A stretch of 64,000 bases of DNA from Sandaracinaceae bacterium (lineage in GTDB: Bacteria; Myxococcota_A; Polyangia; Polyangiales; Sandaracinaceae): the NCBI GenBank assembly GCA_040218145.1, contig JAVJQK010000108.1, positions 62,001-126,000 on the forward strand, written 5' to 3'. The translations under genes were made by a program, and so were the position numbers. Of the stretch, positions 18,820-30,014 are shown one piece after another (position 1 is the stretch's first letter; every line of letters starts with the position of its first letter). A model generated the notes under the pieces. The model did no database searches, was not told the DNA's origin, and saw only the letters and a list, made by a program, of their open reading frames with translations.

Positions 18820-19260
18820 TCACGCGACGCGCGAGGGGAGGGTCGCGACCCCGAACCAGAACGCCGCGACCGAGCCGAGCAGCGCGCGGTAGCCGGCCAG
18901 GTTGCCGGGCTTCTGCACGAAGGCGGCGCACGAGAGGTCGTAGGTGCGCAGCACCTCGAGCGGCGATCGGGAGGAGCTGAGCACGACCACGGGGATCCGC
19001 GTGAGCTGCGGCTCGCGCTTCCACTCGCGCAGCATGTCCAGCCCGCTCATGCCCGGGAGGTTGATGTCCACGAAGGCCAGATCGGGCAGGGGCTCGCGCG
19101 CCGCGACGCGGGCCAGGCCGAGCGCGGTCGCCTCCTCCGCGTCGGACGCGTGGGTGAGGGACACGGCGAGCTCCATGCGGCGGATGGTGTGTCGGACGAG
19201 ATCCGCGTCGGCGGGGTTGTCGTCGATGACGAGCAGCTCGTAAGGCCGTTTGATGCTCAC
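18820..19260 (-). CDS. Single-domain response regulator (Rcp1-like paralog)
   Basis: 146 aa with an intact receiver: LLVIDDNPADADLVRHTI, Asp in DLAFVDINLPGMSG, VVLSSSRSP and the Lys in FVQKPGNLAGY. It is clearly a paralog of the kinase-linked receiver at 13.3 kb; they share the DDNPAD, RHT(V/I)RR, LSSSR and PGNL(S/A)GYR blocks, the latter with a W-F-G-V/A tail. Unlike that one it has no adjacent kinase and stands alone, transcribed away from a hypothetical gene. It may be a second target of the same kinase (branched phosphorelay) or a phosphate sink. Confidence 0.9.
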   Translation of the reverse strand: MSIKRPYELLVIDDNPADADLVRHTIRRMELAVSLTHASDAEEATALGLARVAAREPLPDLAFVDINLPGMSGLDMLREWKREPQLTRIPVVVLSSSRSPLEVLRTYDLSCAAFVQKPGNLAGYRALLGSVAAFWFGVATLPSRVA

Positions 19261-19370
19261 GCGGGACGCTCCGAGGAGACGAATCGGCGGCGGGAGGCTT
19301 TTCTGTTGCGTCCCCTCGGGCGGGGTGACGGCGCCGGCCCTGCGCGCATACAGTGTCGCGTGGTGTGGGG

Positions 19371-19877
19371 ATGCATGCGGTAGCGGGACGAGGGCCGAGG
19401 CTCGCGCTGCACGAGCGCGGAGACCACTACGTCATCGCGTCGTGGCGCTCGCTCTTCGTGATGGTCTGGTACGGAGGCGCGTCGCTGCACGCGCTCGACG
19501 CGATGGAGCGGCACGAGGACCGGGTCCTGGCGCGCCACCCCGACGGGATCACCGCGTTCTTCGTGATCCGGGACATCGCGATCACCAGGCCGCCCGGCGC
19601 GGACGTGCGCGAGCGCTCGGAGGCCCTGCTCGAGAAGTACGCGCCCCACCTCCGCGGCACGGCCCAGGTCATCGAAGGCGGCGGCTTCAAGGCCTCGATG
19701 GCGCGCACGTTCCTGACCGCGGTCACGCTCTTCGGCCGCTCGAAGGTCCGCACCAAGGCCTTCGGCGACGTGCGCCCCGCGATGAAGTGGGTCGGCGGCC
19801 TGCCGACGCAGCCGGCGGAGATCGCCGAGCACGCCGAGCCGATCTGCGCCGCGATCGACGGGCTGTCCCTCTCCTAG
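19371..19877 (+). CDS. Hypothetical soluble protein
   Basis: 168 aa from the ATG with a G-rich stretch just upstream; a GTG six codons earlier is possible. Mixed alpha/beta composition, no signal peptide. Recognisable blocks are YVIASWRSLFVMVWYGGAS, FFVIRDIAIT and GGGFKASMARTFLTAVTLFG. Similar short sequences of unknown function occur in myxobacterial genomes as STAS-like or heme/signal proteins, but I see no catalytic motif. Its stop codon directly abuts the stop of the convergent J-domain gene, with no bases between. Confidence 0.65.
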   Translation: MHAVAGRGPRLALHERGDHYVIASWRSLFVMVWYGGASLHALDAMERHEDRVLARHPDGITAFFVIRDIAITRPPGADVRERSEALLEKYAPHLRGTAQVIEGGGFKASMARTFLTAVTLFGRSKVRTKAFGDVRPAMKWVGGLPTQPAEIAEHAEPICAAIDGLSLS

Positions 19878-20377
19878 CTAGCGGCTCGTGCGGAGGCGGG
19901 CCTCGATCTGCGAGAGGCGCGCCCGCAGCAGGCTGTTGTCGGGCTCGACCTCGACCGCGGCCTTCATCGCGCGCCACGCGTCGCGCCACTGGCCGCTCCG
20001 CGCCGCGGCGGCCGCCTTGTTGTAGAACGCCATCGCCTGGGGAGACCGGATGGGCTGCTCCTTCTTGCGGGGCTCGTCGGCCGCCTTCACCTCGGCCTCC
20101 GCCTTGTCCTTCTCCTCGGTGGAGAGGCGCAGCTTGCCCATGCGCAGCACGCGGTCGTAGGCGCGACGCGAGACCGGGTTGGTGAGGATCTGGTACGCCT
20201 CGCTGCCGCGCCGGTAGATCTGGCTCGCGCGCGAGAGCTTGTCGGCGTCGCCGCCCGCGAACCGGTCCGGGTGGTAGCGGCGGGCGAACTTGCGGAACGC
20301 CTTCTTGACGTCCGTCGCCGCCGCGTCGGACGGGATGTCGAGCAGGGTGTAGTAGTCGAGCAGATCGAGGCGGTCGT

Positions 20378-20381
<4 letters not shown>
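19878..20381 (-). CDS. J-domain co-chaperone with TPR-like C-terminus
   Basis: 167 aa. An N-terminal J domain (residues ~8-75) contains [20 protein letters not shown] and the invariant HPD in RRYHPDRF, needed to stimulate Hsp70 ATPase. A charged linker (~90-115) is followed by a TPR-like tail ([19 protein letters not shown] to AAVEVEPDN). There is no Gly/Phe region or zinc finger, so it is a class C J-protein, not DnaJ. The GTG start overlaps the stop of the Hsp70-like gene upstream (GTGA), so the two should be made together as a dedicated pair. Confidence 0.9.
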
Positions 20382-22771
<2,390 letters not shown>

Positions 22772-22825
22772 GGCGTCGGCGCTCGCACTTCGCTCTGCAG
22801 TGACTCGTTCCGCACTACTGGATTA

Positions 22826-22852
22826 TTGCCCCATGACCCCGGGCAGGGGCAA
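22826..22852 (-). terminator. Possible hairpin terminator upstream of the Hsp70 gene
   Basis: TTGCCCC and GGGGCAA (7 bp perfect) flank a 13-nt loop just after the stop codon of the lipoprotein gene. There is no clear U tract (TAATCC follows), so it could be an attenuator instead of a terminator. Confidence 0.35.
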
Positions 22853-22856
22853 CCGG

Positions 22857-23870
22857 CTAGAGACGACCGTCGGCGCTCTGGAGGGGGCAATTGATGAGGG
22901 TGTCGGTGATCTCGAAGTCGACGATCTGCCCGCTCCTCGCGGTGATCGTGTAGTCCGGGGCCACATCGAACATGTCCGACGCCGCCCGATAGTCGGCCAC
23001 GTCGTCGTCCGACGCGGTGTCGATACTGGCGTACCCCGCCGGCACGGTCACGGCCACCATCTTCCATAGCGGCGTGTAATCCTGATCTTCGAGTCCCACG
23101 CCGAAGACGTTGTTGGAGTCGAGCATGTCTCCGTCGCCCGTGAGGTCGGCCATGCGCATCGGCTCCGCAATGGGCATGTCCTCGCCCTCGCGGGTCAGCA
23201 CGTAGACGTGGCGCTGGAAGAGCGCGCCGTCGGGGAGCAAGCGGCGGTTCTCGCGGCTGGCCGTGAAGTCGAAGCAGAGGGCCTGCATGCCGCGTACGTG
23301 CACGGGCGTCTCCGGGCCGAGGGTGGCGTCGTCGGAGACCTCGATCGCCGCGTCCTGGGCCGCGATGGGGCAGTGCCAGAGCAGGGTGGTCGCGCGCGGC
23401 GGCTCGAGGCCCTGCGCCGCGATCAGCGCGTCGACCTCCTCGAAGCTGCCCAGCTGCCCGCTCCAGCCGGCGGGCACGGTGACCCAGTGCACGCGCCCGA
23501 AGGGGCTGTAGCCGGCGTCGCCGGGCAGGGCGTCGACGATGGGCGGGTGCTCGAGGGGGGCGCAGTCTTCCTCGCCTTCGGGGCGGCAGAGGAGATACAC
23601 GGGCATCGCCGTCGACGCGGTGCCGGGGATCGTCCAGTAGCGCACCGACTCACCGTGCACGAAGGCCTGGAACCGGGGCGAGACGCCCTCGAAGCCGTCG
23701 TTGTCGGCGATCTGGGCCGCGAGCGCGGCGTCTTCGTACACGGCCGGCAGCGGCGCGGGCGCCTCGGCGCATCCGAGGGTGGACGCGAGGGCCGAGAGGA
23801 CCAAGCTCACGCGGATGAAGATGCCGAAGCTCAGCCTCGACGTGGGGTTACTGGTTCTGCGAGTCACCAT
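22857..23870 (-). CDS. Lipoprotein, unknown function
   Basis: 337 aa from an ATG that gives a sensible signal peptide (MVTRRTSN then [17 protein letters not shown], lipobox LGC). That start overlaps the divergent doxX-like gene by 56 bp, which is odd; a GTG at 23810 would avoid most of this but leaves only [14 protein letters not shown] with no basic n-region. The mature part has paired Cys ([31 protein letters not shown]), probably disulfides, and beta-rich segments such as [15 protein letters not shown] and [13 protein letters not shown]. The latter two look like an internal duplication. No family known to me. Confidence 0.65.
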   Translation of the reverse strand: MVTRRTSNPTSRLSFGIFIRVSLVLSALASTLGCAEAPAPLPAVYEDAALAAQIADNDGFEGVSPRFQAFVHGESVRYWTIPGTASTAMPVYLLCRPEGEEDCAPLEHPPIVDALPGDAGYSPFGRVHWVTVPAGWSGQLGSFEEVDALIAAQGLEPPRATTLLWHCPIAAQDAAIEVSDDATLGPETPVHVRGMQALCFDFTASRENRRLLPDGALFQRHVYVLTREGEDMPIAEPMRMADLTGDGDMLDSNNVFGVGLEDQDYTPLWKMVAVTVPAGYASIDTASDDDVADYRAASDMFDVAPDYTITARSGQIVDFEITDTLINCPLQSADGRL

Positions 23871-24228
23871 CGGCTCCATGATGCTCCTCGGGCACGGTTT
23901 GCCCAAGCTGATGACGTTCGGGGAGAAGCTGCACCGCTTCCCGGACCCCATCGGCGTGGGCTCCGAGGCGAGCCTGACGCTCGCGGTGTTCGCGGAGGTG
24001 GTCTGCGCCGGGCTGATCGCTGTGGGCTTCGCGACGCGGCTGGCCACGATCCCGCTCCTGGTCACGATGCTGGTGGCGGCGCTGGTCATTCACGGCGACG
24101 ACCCGTGGGCCCGAAAAGAGTTCGCGCTCTTGTATGCCGTCCCCGCGCTGACGTTACTGCTGACGGGCCCGGGCAAGCTCTCGGTCGACGCTGCGCGCGG
24201 CAAAGAGCAGCGCCTCTTGCCCTTCTGA
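23815..24228 (+). CDS. DoxX-family membrane protein
   Basis: 137 aa with four hydrophobic helices: residues ~8-27 ([19 protein letters not shown]), ~50-70 ([19 protein letters not shown]), ~75-92 ([17 protein letters not shown]) and ~100-120 ([18 protein letters not shown]). The GHGLPKL motif in helix 1 and the loop after it are typical of DoxX/DoxD-type small quinone-linked membrane proteins, which in other bacteria support thiosulfate oxidation or redox balance. Start ATG chosen from MKMPKL; an ATG two codons on is equally possible. The 5' end overlaps the divergent lipoprotein gene if that uses its ATG. Confidence 0.85.
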   Translation: MKMPKLSLDVGLLVLRVTIGSMMLLGHGLPKLMTFGEKLHRFPDPIGVGSEASLTLAVFAEVVCAGLIAVGFATRLATIPLLVTMLVAALVIHGDDPWARKEFALLYAVPALTLLLTGPGKLSVDAARGKEQRLLPF

Positions 24229-24252
24229 GGGGTCATCCGCTATGCCCCCGGC

Positions 24253-25344
24253 ATGCGCTGGGGGATCTTCTTTCTCATGCTGCTCGGCATGCTGCTGCTC
24301 GGCTGTGGCGCCGAGAGAGGCCGCGGGAGCGCGCGCGACGGGCGGACGGTGGATCTCCGCCCCGCCCCGCGACCCGGGGTGGTCTACGAGATCCTGCACC
24401 GCGAGACGCGGCAGGTGGACGACGAGCCGCCGCGGGTCATCGAGACGCGCACGCTCGCGGAGGTGCTCGAGGTGCGCCCCGACGGATCGCGCGCGATGCG
24501 AGCGCGCATCTTCCGGGAGTACCGAAACAGCGACGACGAGCCCCAGCTACACAGCGGGGTGGTTCAGCTGGTGCTGTCCAGCACGGGGCAGCTGGCGGAC
24601 GCCCAGGTCGCGTGTGGTGACGACGCGGAGCTTCGCGTCAGCCGCTACCTCGCCCATGTCCTCGGCGCGCGCGCCGTCGTGGCCAACGGGGTCGGGGAAG
24701 GGAGCCGCTGGCGCGGTGACTTCCTCTCGGACGCGACCGAGCTGGTGAGCCCAGCGACCTTCCGACTCGATCGGATCCGTGCCGGACGGCTCGTCGAGGG
24801 GCGACTGATCGCGAGGGTGCGCATGGAGGAGGGGGACGTGGGCGGCGTCCGGGTGACGGGCGAGGGGCGCGTCCGGGGGCGCTTCCGAGTGGGACTCCGG
24901 GATGGCTTCTCGGGTCGGACGGACCTGCGCGGTGATGTGCGCGGACGCGTTCGCCGGCAGAGCGGGCGCGCGCGACCCGGACGCCTCCGCACGCGAACTC
25001 AGATCATCGTGCGACGCACGGCGGACGAGGTGGAAGGCATGTTCGACTGTGTCTTCGACCCGACGCGCGTCACCGCGTACATCCGCGAGAACCTGGCGGC
25101 CATCCAGGCTTGCTATCATCGCGCCCAGCAGCAGGATCCCGACCTGCGCGGGCGCGTGGTGATGCGGTTCGCGCTCCAGCCCGATGGGCGCGTGACCGGC
25201 GCGCATGCGACCGAAGACGAGATCCCGTCCTCCGGAGTCGCGGCGTGCCTCGCCGACGTGATGAACCGCTTCCAGTTGCCGGCGGGAGCCATCGGTGGCC
25301 CCGTGCATTTCGCGTATCCGTTCGTCTTCCTGCCGCAACCGTGA
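24253..25344 (+). CDS. Lipoprotein with AgmX/PglI-type C-terminal domain
   Basis: 363 aa. The signal peptide MRWGIFFLM ends in the lipobox LLLGC. Residues ~30-230 are beta-rich and unusually Arg-rich (GRVRGRFRVGLRDGF). Residues ~265-360 match the AgmX/PglI C-terminal domain: IRENLAAIQACYHRAQQQ, DLRGRVVMRFALQPDGRV, then CLADVMNRFQLP. This TonB-like fold is common in myxobacterial gliding and envelope proteins and normally makes contacts between periplasmic partners. It follows the DoxX-like gene by 24 bp. Its stop codon abuts that of the convergent RND permease gene. Confidence 0.85.
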   Translation: MRWGIFFLMLLGMLLLGCGAERGRGSARDGRTVDLRPAPRPGVVYEILHRETRQVDDEPPRVIETRTLAEVLEVRPDGSRAMRARIFREYRNSDDEPQLHSGVVQLVLSSTGQLADAQVACGDDAELRVSRYLAHVLGARAVVANGVGEGSRWRGDFLSDATELVSPATFRLDRIRAGRLVEGRLIARVRMEEGDVGGVRVTGEGRVRGRFRVGLRDGFSGRTDLRGDVRGRVRRQSGRARPGRLRTRTQIIVRRTADEVEGMFDCVFDPTRVTAYIRENLAAIQACYHRAQQQDPDLRGRVVMRFALQPDGRVTGAHATEDEIPSSGVAACLADVMNRFQLPAGAIGGPVHFAYPFVFLPQP

Positions 25345-28300
25345 TCACTCGGCGGGCGAGGGCGTCTCCGCCGGGGGCGGATCCTCGCGCCCGCGCAGCC
25401 CGGTGCGCACGTAGCGCGCCGTCTTGCCGAACCCGCGCTGCAGGTCCTCGAAGAAGAGGTAGAGGCAGGGCACGAGCAGGAGCGTGATGAAGGTGGCGAA
25501 GAGCACGCCGAAGCCGAGGCTGATCGCCATCGGGATGAGGAAGCGCGCGCCGACCGAGGTCTCGAGGATCATCGGTGACAGCCCGAGGAAGGTGGTCAGC
25601 GAGGTCAGGAGGATGGGTCGGAAGCGGCGCGTGCCGCCCGCCTTCACGGCCTCGAGGATGCTCAGGCCCTCGTCGCGCCGATAGTCGTTCACGGCGCTCA
25701 CGAGCACGAGAGAGTCGTTGACGACGACCCCGCTCAGGGCGACCACCCCCATGAAGCTCATCATGCTGACGTTGTAGCCGAGGGCGAGGTGGCCGAGGAT
25801 CGCGCCGACGATGCCGAAGGGGATGGCGGTCGCGATCACGAAGGGCTGCACGTAGCTCTTGAAGGCGATGGCGAGCAGCGCGTACATGCCGAAGAGCGCC
25901 ATGGCGAAGCCCATGCCGAGCGCGCTCATCGTCTCCGCCTGGCGCTTCTGCTCGCCGCCGAGCTCCACGCGGAGCTGCGGGAAGTCGGCGAGGAGCTGCG
26001 GGACGAGCTCCTGCTGGGCCTGCTGGAAGATGCGGTTCCCGTTGGCGCCGAAGGCGACCTCGGACGTCACGTTGACGCGGCGCCGCCCATCCAGGCGCTG
26101 GATCTCGGTGTAGCTGCGGCCGCGGCGGATCTCCGCCGCCTCGGCCAGGGGGATCTCGCCCCCGTCGGGGGTGCGGATGAGGAGCTGCTCGACGTCGGCC
26201 ATGCTCTGCCGCTCGTCGAGCGGGCGGCGTACGTAGACCCGGAGCTCGTCGCGCCCGCGCTGCTGCCGCACCGCCTCGGCCCCGAAGAAGGCGTCGCGGA
26301 GCTGGCGGGCGAGCATCTGCTCGGTGATGCCCAGCGCCCGGGCCTCGGGCCGCAGGGTGAAGTCGAGCTGCTCCTTGCCCTGCTCGAAGCCGTCGTTGAT
26401 CTCGATGGTGCCCGCGTAGCCGCGGAGGCCCTCGGCCATCCGCGTGGCCGCGCGCTCGAGCTGCTCGAGGTCGGGGTGGCTGAGCTGGAAGTCGATCGGA
26501 GCGCCGCCGGGGCCGCCGGTGGCGTAGGCGTAGGACAGGGACTCGACGCCCGGCACGTCACCCACCTCCTCGCGCCACGCCTCGGTGAACTCGCGGGACG
26601 TGAACGGGCGCTGGTCGCTGGGCACGAAGAAGAGGGTCACCTCCGCCATGTGGCTCGCGCCGCCGCCCGTGCTGCCCGGCCTCGGCCCTCCGCCGAGCGC
26701 GCCGTGCGAGCCGAGCAGCGCGAAGCGCCCCCGCACCACTTCCTCGTCGGCGAGGCGCGCGACGGTGCGCCGGCTCGCCTCGAGGAGCCGCCGCTGCACC
26801 TCCTCGGTGCGCTCGGCCGGCGTGCCGAAGGGCATGACGAGCTGGGCCGAGACGCCGTCGCCGTCGATCTTCGGGAAGAACTCGCTCTCGACGCGGCCCC
26901 CCGCGATCAGGCCGAAGCCGCCGATCAGCAGCGCGACCGCCGCCGCGATGGTCACGTACCGATAGCGCAGAGAGAGGGCGAGGATGGGCGCGTAGGTCTT
27001 CGTGATCAGCCACTCCACCATCCGGCTGAAGCGTTGCTGCAGGTTCCCGAAGGCGCGCAGGCTGACCGCGAGGAGGAGCGCGAGCGACGCGCCGCCCACG
27101 AAGAGGACGGGGAAGCTCCACTCGCCCGTGATGCGGTAGACGACGAAGAGCGCGATGGTGTCGAGGGTCAGGATCCCGATGAGCCACTTGCGGGTCCCGC
27201 CGAGGTGGCCGAGGTGGGCGGGCAAGACGAGCAGCGACTCCACCAGCGACAACAGCAGGACCAGGATCACCACCACGGGGATCTGCATGAAGAACTTGCC
27301 GAAGGTGCCCGGCACCAGCAGCAGCGGCGCGAAGAAGATGCAGGTGGTGATGATCGCGAAGATCACCGGAGTGGCGACCGACTTGACCCCCTCGATCGCC
27401 GCGCGCATCGGCGGCATGCCCTCCGAGAGCTTCGCGTACACCGCCTCGCCGACCACGATCGCGTCGTCGACGACCATCCCCAGCGTCAGGATGAACGCGA
27501 AGAGGGAGATCATGTTGACGGAGATGTCGTCGCCCGTCAGCGGCAGGAAGAGCAGCGAGCCGATGAACGAGATCGGGATGCCGAGGGTGACCCAGAAGGC
27601 GAGCCGGATCTCGAGGAAGAGCCCCAGGCAGACCAGCACCAGGATCAGGCCGATGTAGGCGTTCTTGAGGAGGAGGTCGATCCGGTCCTCGTAGAACTCC
27701 GAGCGGTCGTTCCAGGTCGCGAGGTGTACGCCCGGCGGCATGTCCGCCTCGTGCGCCTCGAGGTAGTCCTTGACGGTGGCGGCGAGCTCGAGCGGGGTCT
27801 GGTCGCCGACGCGGAAGACCTTCACCATCACCGCGCGCTGTCCGTCGTAGCTGGCCGCGGTGTCGACCTCGCTGAAGCCGTCGGTGACGGTCGCGACGTC
27901 GCCCACCGTCACGCGCGAGCCGTCGGGCCGCATGCGGACCACGATGTCCTCGAACTCCCGGCCGCGGTCGCGCCGCTCGGTGGTGCGGAGCAAGATCTCG
28001 CCGCCCGGCGCGTCGATGGCGCCGCCCGGCACGTCGAGCGACGCGGCGCGGATCGCGTTGGCCACGTCCGAATGGGTCAGGCCGTAGCGGCGGAGGTTCT
28101 CCTGCGGAACGTCCACGGCGATCTCGAGCGGCCGGACGCCGCTCAGCTCGACCGTGGTGATGTCGTCCTCCGAGAGAAGATCCTCTCGCACCCGCTCGGC
28201 GAGGCTCCGGAGCTGCGCCTCCGACGCGTCGCCGTAGACGATCACGGAGATCACCTCTCCCCGCAGCGCCGGTCGGCTGACCACCGGCTCCTCCACGTCG

Positions 28301-28707
28301 GTCGGGAAGGAGGTGATGCGATCGACCGCGCTCTTGACGTCCGCGAGCACGCGGTCGGCGTTCGAGCCGAGCAGCAGCTCGAGGGTCACCACCCCGACGC
28401 CCTCCGTCGCCGTGGAGCGGACCTCTTTGACCCCGTCGACGGCGCGCACCGCCTCCTCGATCGGGAGCACGACGCCTTGCTCGACCTCCTCCGGAGACGC
28501 GCCCGGGTAGGGCACGTTGATGAGGATCAGGTCGAGCTCGAACTCCGGGAACACCTCCTGCTTGATCCGCGGGATCATCAGCAGGCCGCCGACCACCAGG
28601 ATCAGCATCAGCACATTGGAGGCGACGCTGTTCTGCGCCATCCACGCGAGCGGCCCCTTGCGGGTGTCCGGCTTCTCGAGCGGGATCCGCGACGGTCGGT
28701 CGGTCAT
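25345..28707 (-). CDS. RND efflux permease (AcrB/HAE1-like)
   Basis: 1120 aa, the normal size for a trimeric proton-driven RND pump. After an N-terminal TM (SVASNVLMLILVVGGLLMIP) come the large periplasmic loops and two groups of TM helices. The proton-relay acid pair is present in LGMVVDDAIVVGEAVY. The PPGVHLATWNDRSEFYEDRIDLLLKN and FLPLTGDDISVNMIS-type segments are of the hydrophobe/amphiphile class. It exports drugs, lipids or other amphiphiles from the membrane and periplasm; the substrate cannot be read from sequence. It is the last gene of the tetR operon, joined to the adaptor by an ATGA overlap. Confidence 0.95.
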   Translation of the reverse strand: MTDRPSRIPLEKPDTRKGPLAWMAQNSVASNVLMLILVVGGLLMIPRIKQEVFPEFELDLILINVPYPGASPEEVEQGVVLPIEEAVRAVDGVKEVRSTATEGVGVVTLELLLGSNADRVLADVKSAVDRITSFPTDVEEPVVSRPALRGEVISVIVYGDASEAQLRSLAERVREDLLSEDDITTVELSGVRPLEIAVDVPQENLRRYGLTHSDVANAIRAASLDVPGGAIDAPGGEILLRTTERRDRGREFEDIVVRMRPDGSRVTVGDVATVTDGFSEVDTAASYDGQRAVMVKVFRVGDQTPLELAATVKDYLEAHEADMPPGVHLATWNDRSEFYEDRIDLLLKNAYIGLILVLVCLGLFLEIRLAFWVTLGIPISFIGSLLFLPLTGDDISVNMISLFAFILTLGMVVDDAIVVGEAVYAKLSEGMPPMRAAIEGVKSVATPVIFAIITTCIFFAPLLLVPGTFGKFFMQIPVVVILVLLLSLVESLLVLPAHLGHLGGTRKWLIGILTLDTIALFVVYRITGEWSFPVLFVGGASLALLLAVSLRAFGNLQQRFSRMVEWLITKTYAPILALSLRYRYVTIAAAVALLIGGFGLIAGGRVESEFFPKIDGDGVSAQLVMPFGTPAERTEEVQRRLLEASRRTVARLADEEVVRGRFALLGSHGALGGGPRPGSTGGGASHMAEVTLFFVPSDQRPFTSREFTEAWREEVGDVPGVESLSYAYATGGPGGAPIDFQLSHPDLEQLERAATRMAEGLRGYAGTIEINDGFEQGKEQLDFTLRPEARALGITEQMLARQLRDAFFGAEAVRQQRGRDELRVYVRRPLDERQSMADVEQLLIRTPDGGEIPLAEAAEIRRGRSYTEIQRLDGRRRVNVTSEVAFGANGNRIFQQAQQELVPQLLADFPQLRVELGGEQKRQAETMSALGMGFAMALFGMYALLAIAFKSYVQPFVIATAIPFGIVGAILGHLALGYNVSMMSFMGVVALSGVVVNDSLVLVSAVNDYRRDEGLSILEAVKAGGTRRFRPILLTSLTTFLGLSPMILETSVGARFLIPMAISLGFGVLFATFITLLLVPCLYLFFEDLQRGFGKTARYVRTGLRGREDPPPAETPSPAE

Positions 28708-30014
28708 CCTTCACGCTCCGCGGGCGCCGGCTCGGGGCTCTCGGCCTCGGGAGGGCGGCTCGGCCGCTCGGCCGCGGGCTCCTCGACCCGGCGCAGCTGC
28801 GTGCCCTCGACCGGGACGGCGATCGGGCTCAGGACGAGCTCCGCGTTCGGCTCGAGGCCGCGCACGAGCACGGTGTCCGCGCGGCGCCACACCACGTCGA
28901 CCTCACGCACGGCCAGGTGGCCCTCCCCGAAGAGGTGGACGACGTCGCCCACGTGCAGGTTCTCGCGCGGGACCTCGTACACCTCGTCGAGCTGGCCGGC
29001 GTCGATGTCGACGTGCACGAACGCGCCGATCAGGATGGGCAGGCCGGGGTCTTCGCGCTGGAGCCCGAGCGGGTCGTCGATCTCCACGAGCACGCGCGCC
29101 ATGCGCCCGACCGGGTCGAGATCCCCGAGGAGCCGGATCACGCGGCCCTCCCGCTCGACGCGCGCTCCGTCGCCCACGTCCTGGTAGATGCGCGCGCTCG
29201 ACCCCACCTCGGCGTTGAAGCCGGGGATCTGGATGCGCTGCACCGAGGCGAGCGGGACCGAGACCTGGACCCAGAACTGCGCGGTGCCGACGAGGGTCGC
29301 GACCTGGGTCGCGGGCCCGACGAGCTGGCCGATGTCGACGCTCTCGGCTTGCACGAGCGCGTCGAAGGGCGCGCGCAGGGTGGTGCGCGAGAGCTGGGTC
29401 TGGGCCTGGCTCAGCCCGCTCCGAGCGGCGCGCAGGGAGGCCTCCGCCGAGCGGACCTGGGGCTGGCGCAGCGCGAGCGCGCGGCCGTCCTCGCTCGCGG
29501 CGCTGCTGCCCCGACCGAGCAGCGCCCACTCTCGCTCCGCGATGACCCGGCGGCTCTCCTCCTGGGTCAGCTGGACGCGGCTGTTCTCGAGCTGCGCGCG
29601 CTGCTGCTCGAGCGCGGCCCGGAAGTCCCGCGGGTCGATGCGCACGAGGGTGTCCCCCTCGGCGAGCCGGCCGCCCGGAATCAGGTTCTCGTTCATGGCC
29701 ACCACGCGGCCGTTCAGCTCGGGCTGCATCACCACCCGGCGCGCGGCCACGACCTGGCCCTGGGCCTGGACGCGCACGGCCTGCGTGCCCGGCGTCAGCG
29801 CCCGGGTGCGGACCGGGAGGCCGAGGTTCTCCTGCTCGGTGCGCTCCGCCTCGGGCCGGGTCGCGACCATGAGGCCGGCGAAGGCGACGCCGACGAGGCA
29901 GATCCCGACCGGGATGAGGGCGGCGAAGATGCGCTTGACCACGCTGGGGCGGGCCGGCTCCTCCGCGACGGCGGGCGCCGCGGGGTCCGGGATGGCGTGC
30001 GGTTCGGTGGTCAT
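28704..30014 (-). CDS. RND periplasmic adaptor (membrane fusion protein)
   Basis: 436 aa. An N-terminal membrane anchor lies at residues ~28-50 (RIFAALIPVGICLVGVAFAGLMV), followed by a lipoyl-like half (VQAQGQVVAARRVVMQPEL). A long coiled-coil hairpin (residues ~120-210, LEQQRAQLENSRVQLTQEES to LSQAQTQLSRTTLRAPFDA) precedes the second lipoyl half (QAESVDIGQLV) and the beta-barrel and membrane-proximal domains. A Pro/Glu-rich tail (residues ~410-436) is longer than usual. It bridges the inner-membrane pump and the outer-membrane channel. It overlaps both neighbours by 4 bp. Confidence 0.93.
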   Translation of the reverse strand: MTTEPHAIPDPAAPAVAEEPARPSVVKRIFAALIPVGICLVGVAFAGLMVATRPEAERTEQENLGLPVRTRALTPGTQAVRVQAQGQVVAARRVVMQPELNGRVVAMNENLIPGGRLAEGDTLVRIDPRDFRAALEQQRAQLENSRVQLTQEESRRVIAEREWALLGRGSSAASEDGRALALRQPQVRSAEASLRAARSGLSQAQTQLSRTTLRAPFDALVQAESVDIGQLVGPATQVATLVGTAQFWVQVSVPLASVQRIQIPGFNAEVGSSARIYQDVGDGARVEREGRVIRLLGDLDPVGRMARVLVEIDDPLGLQREDPGLPILIGAFVHVDIDAGQLDEVYEVPRENLHVGDVVHLFGEGHLAVREVDVVWRRADTVLVRGLEPNAELVLSPIAVPVEGTQLRRVEEPAAERPSRPPEAESPEPAPAEREG

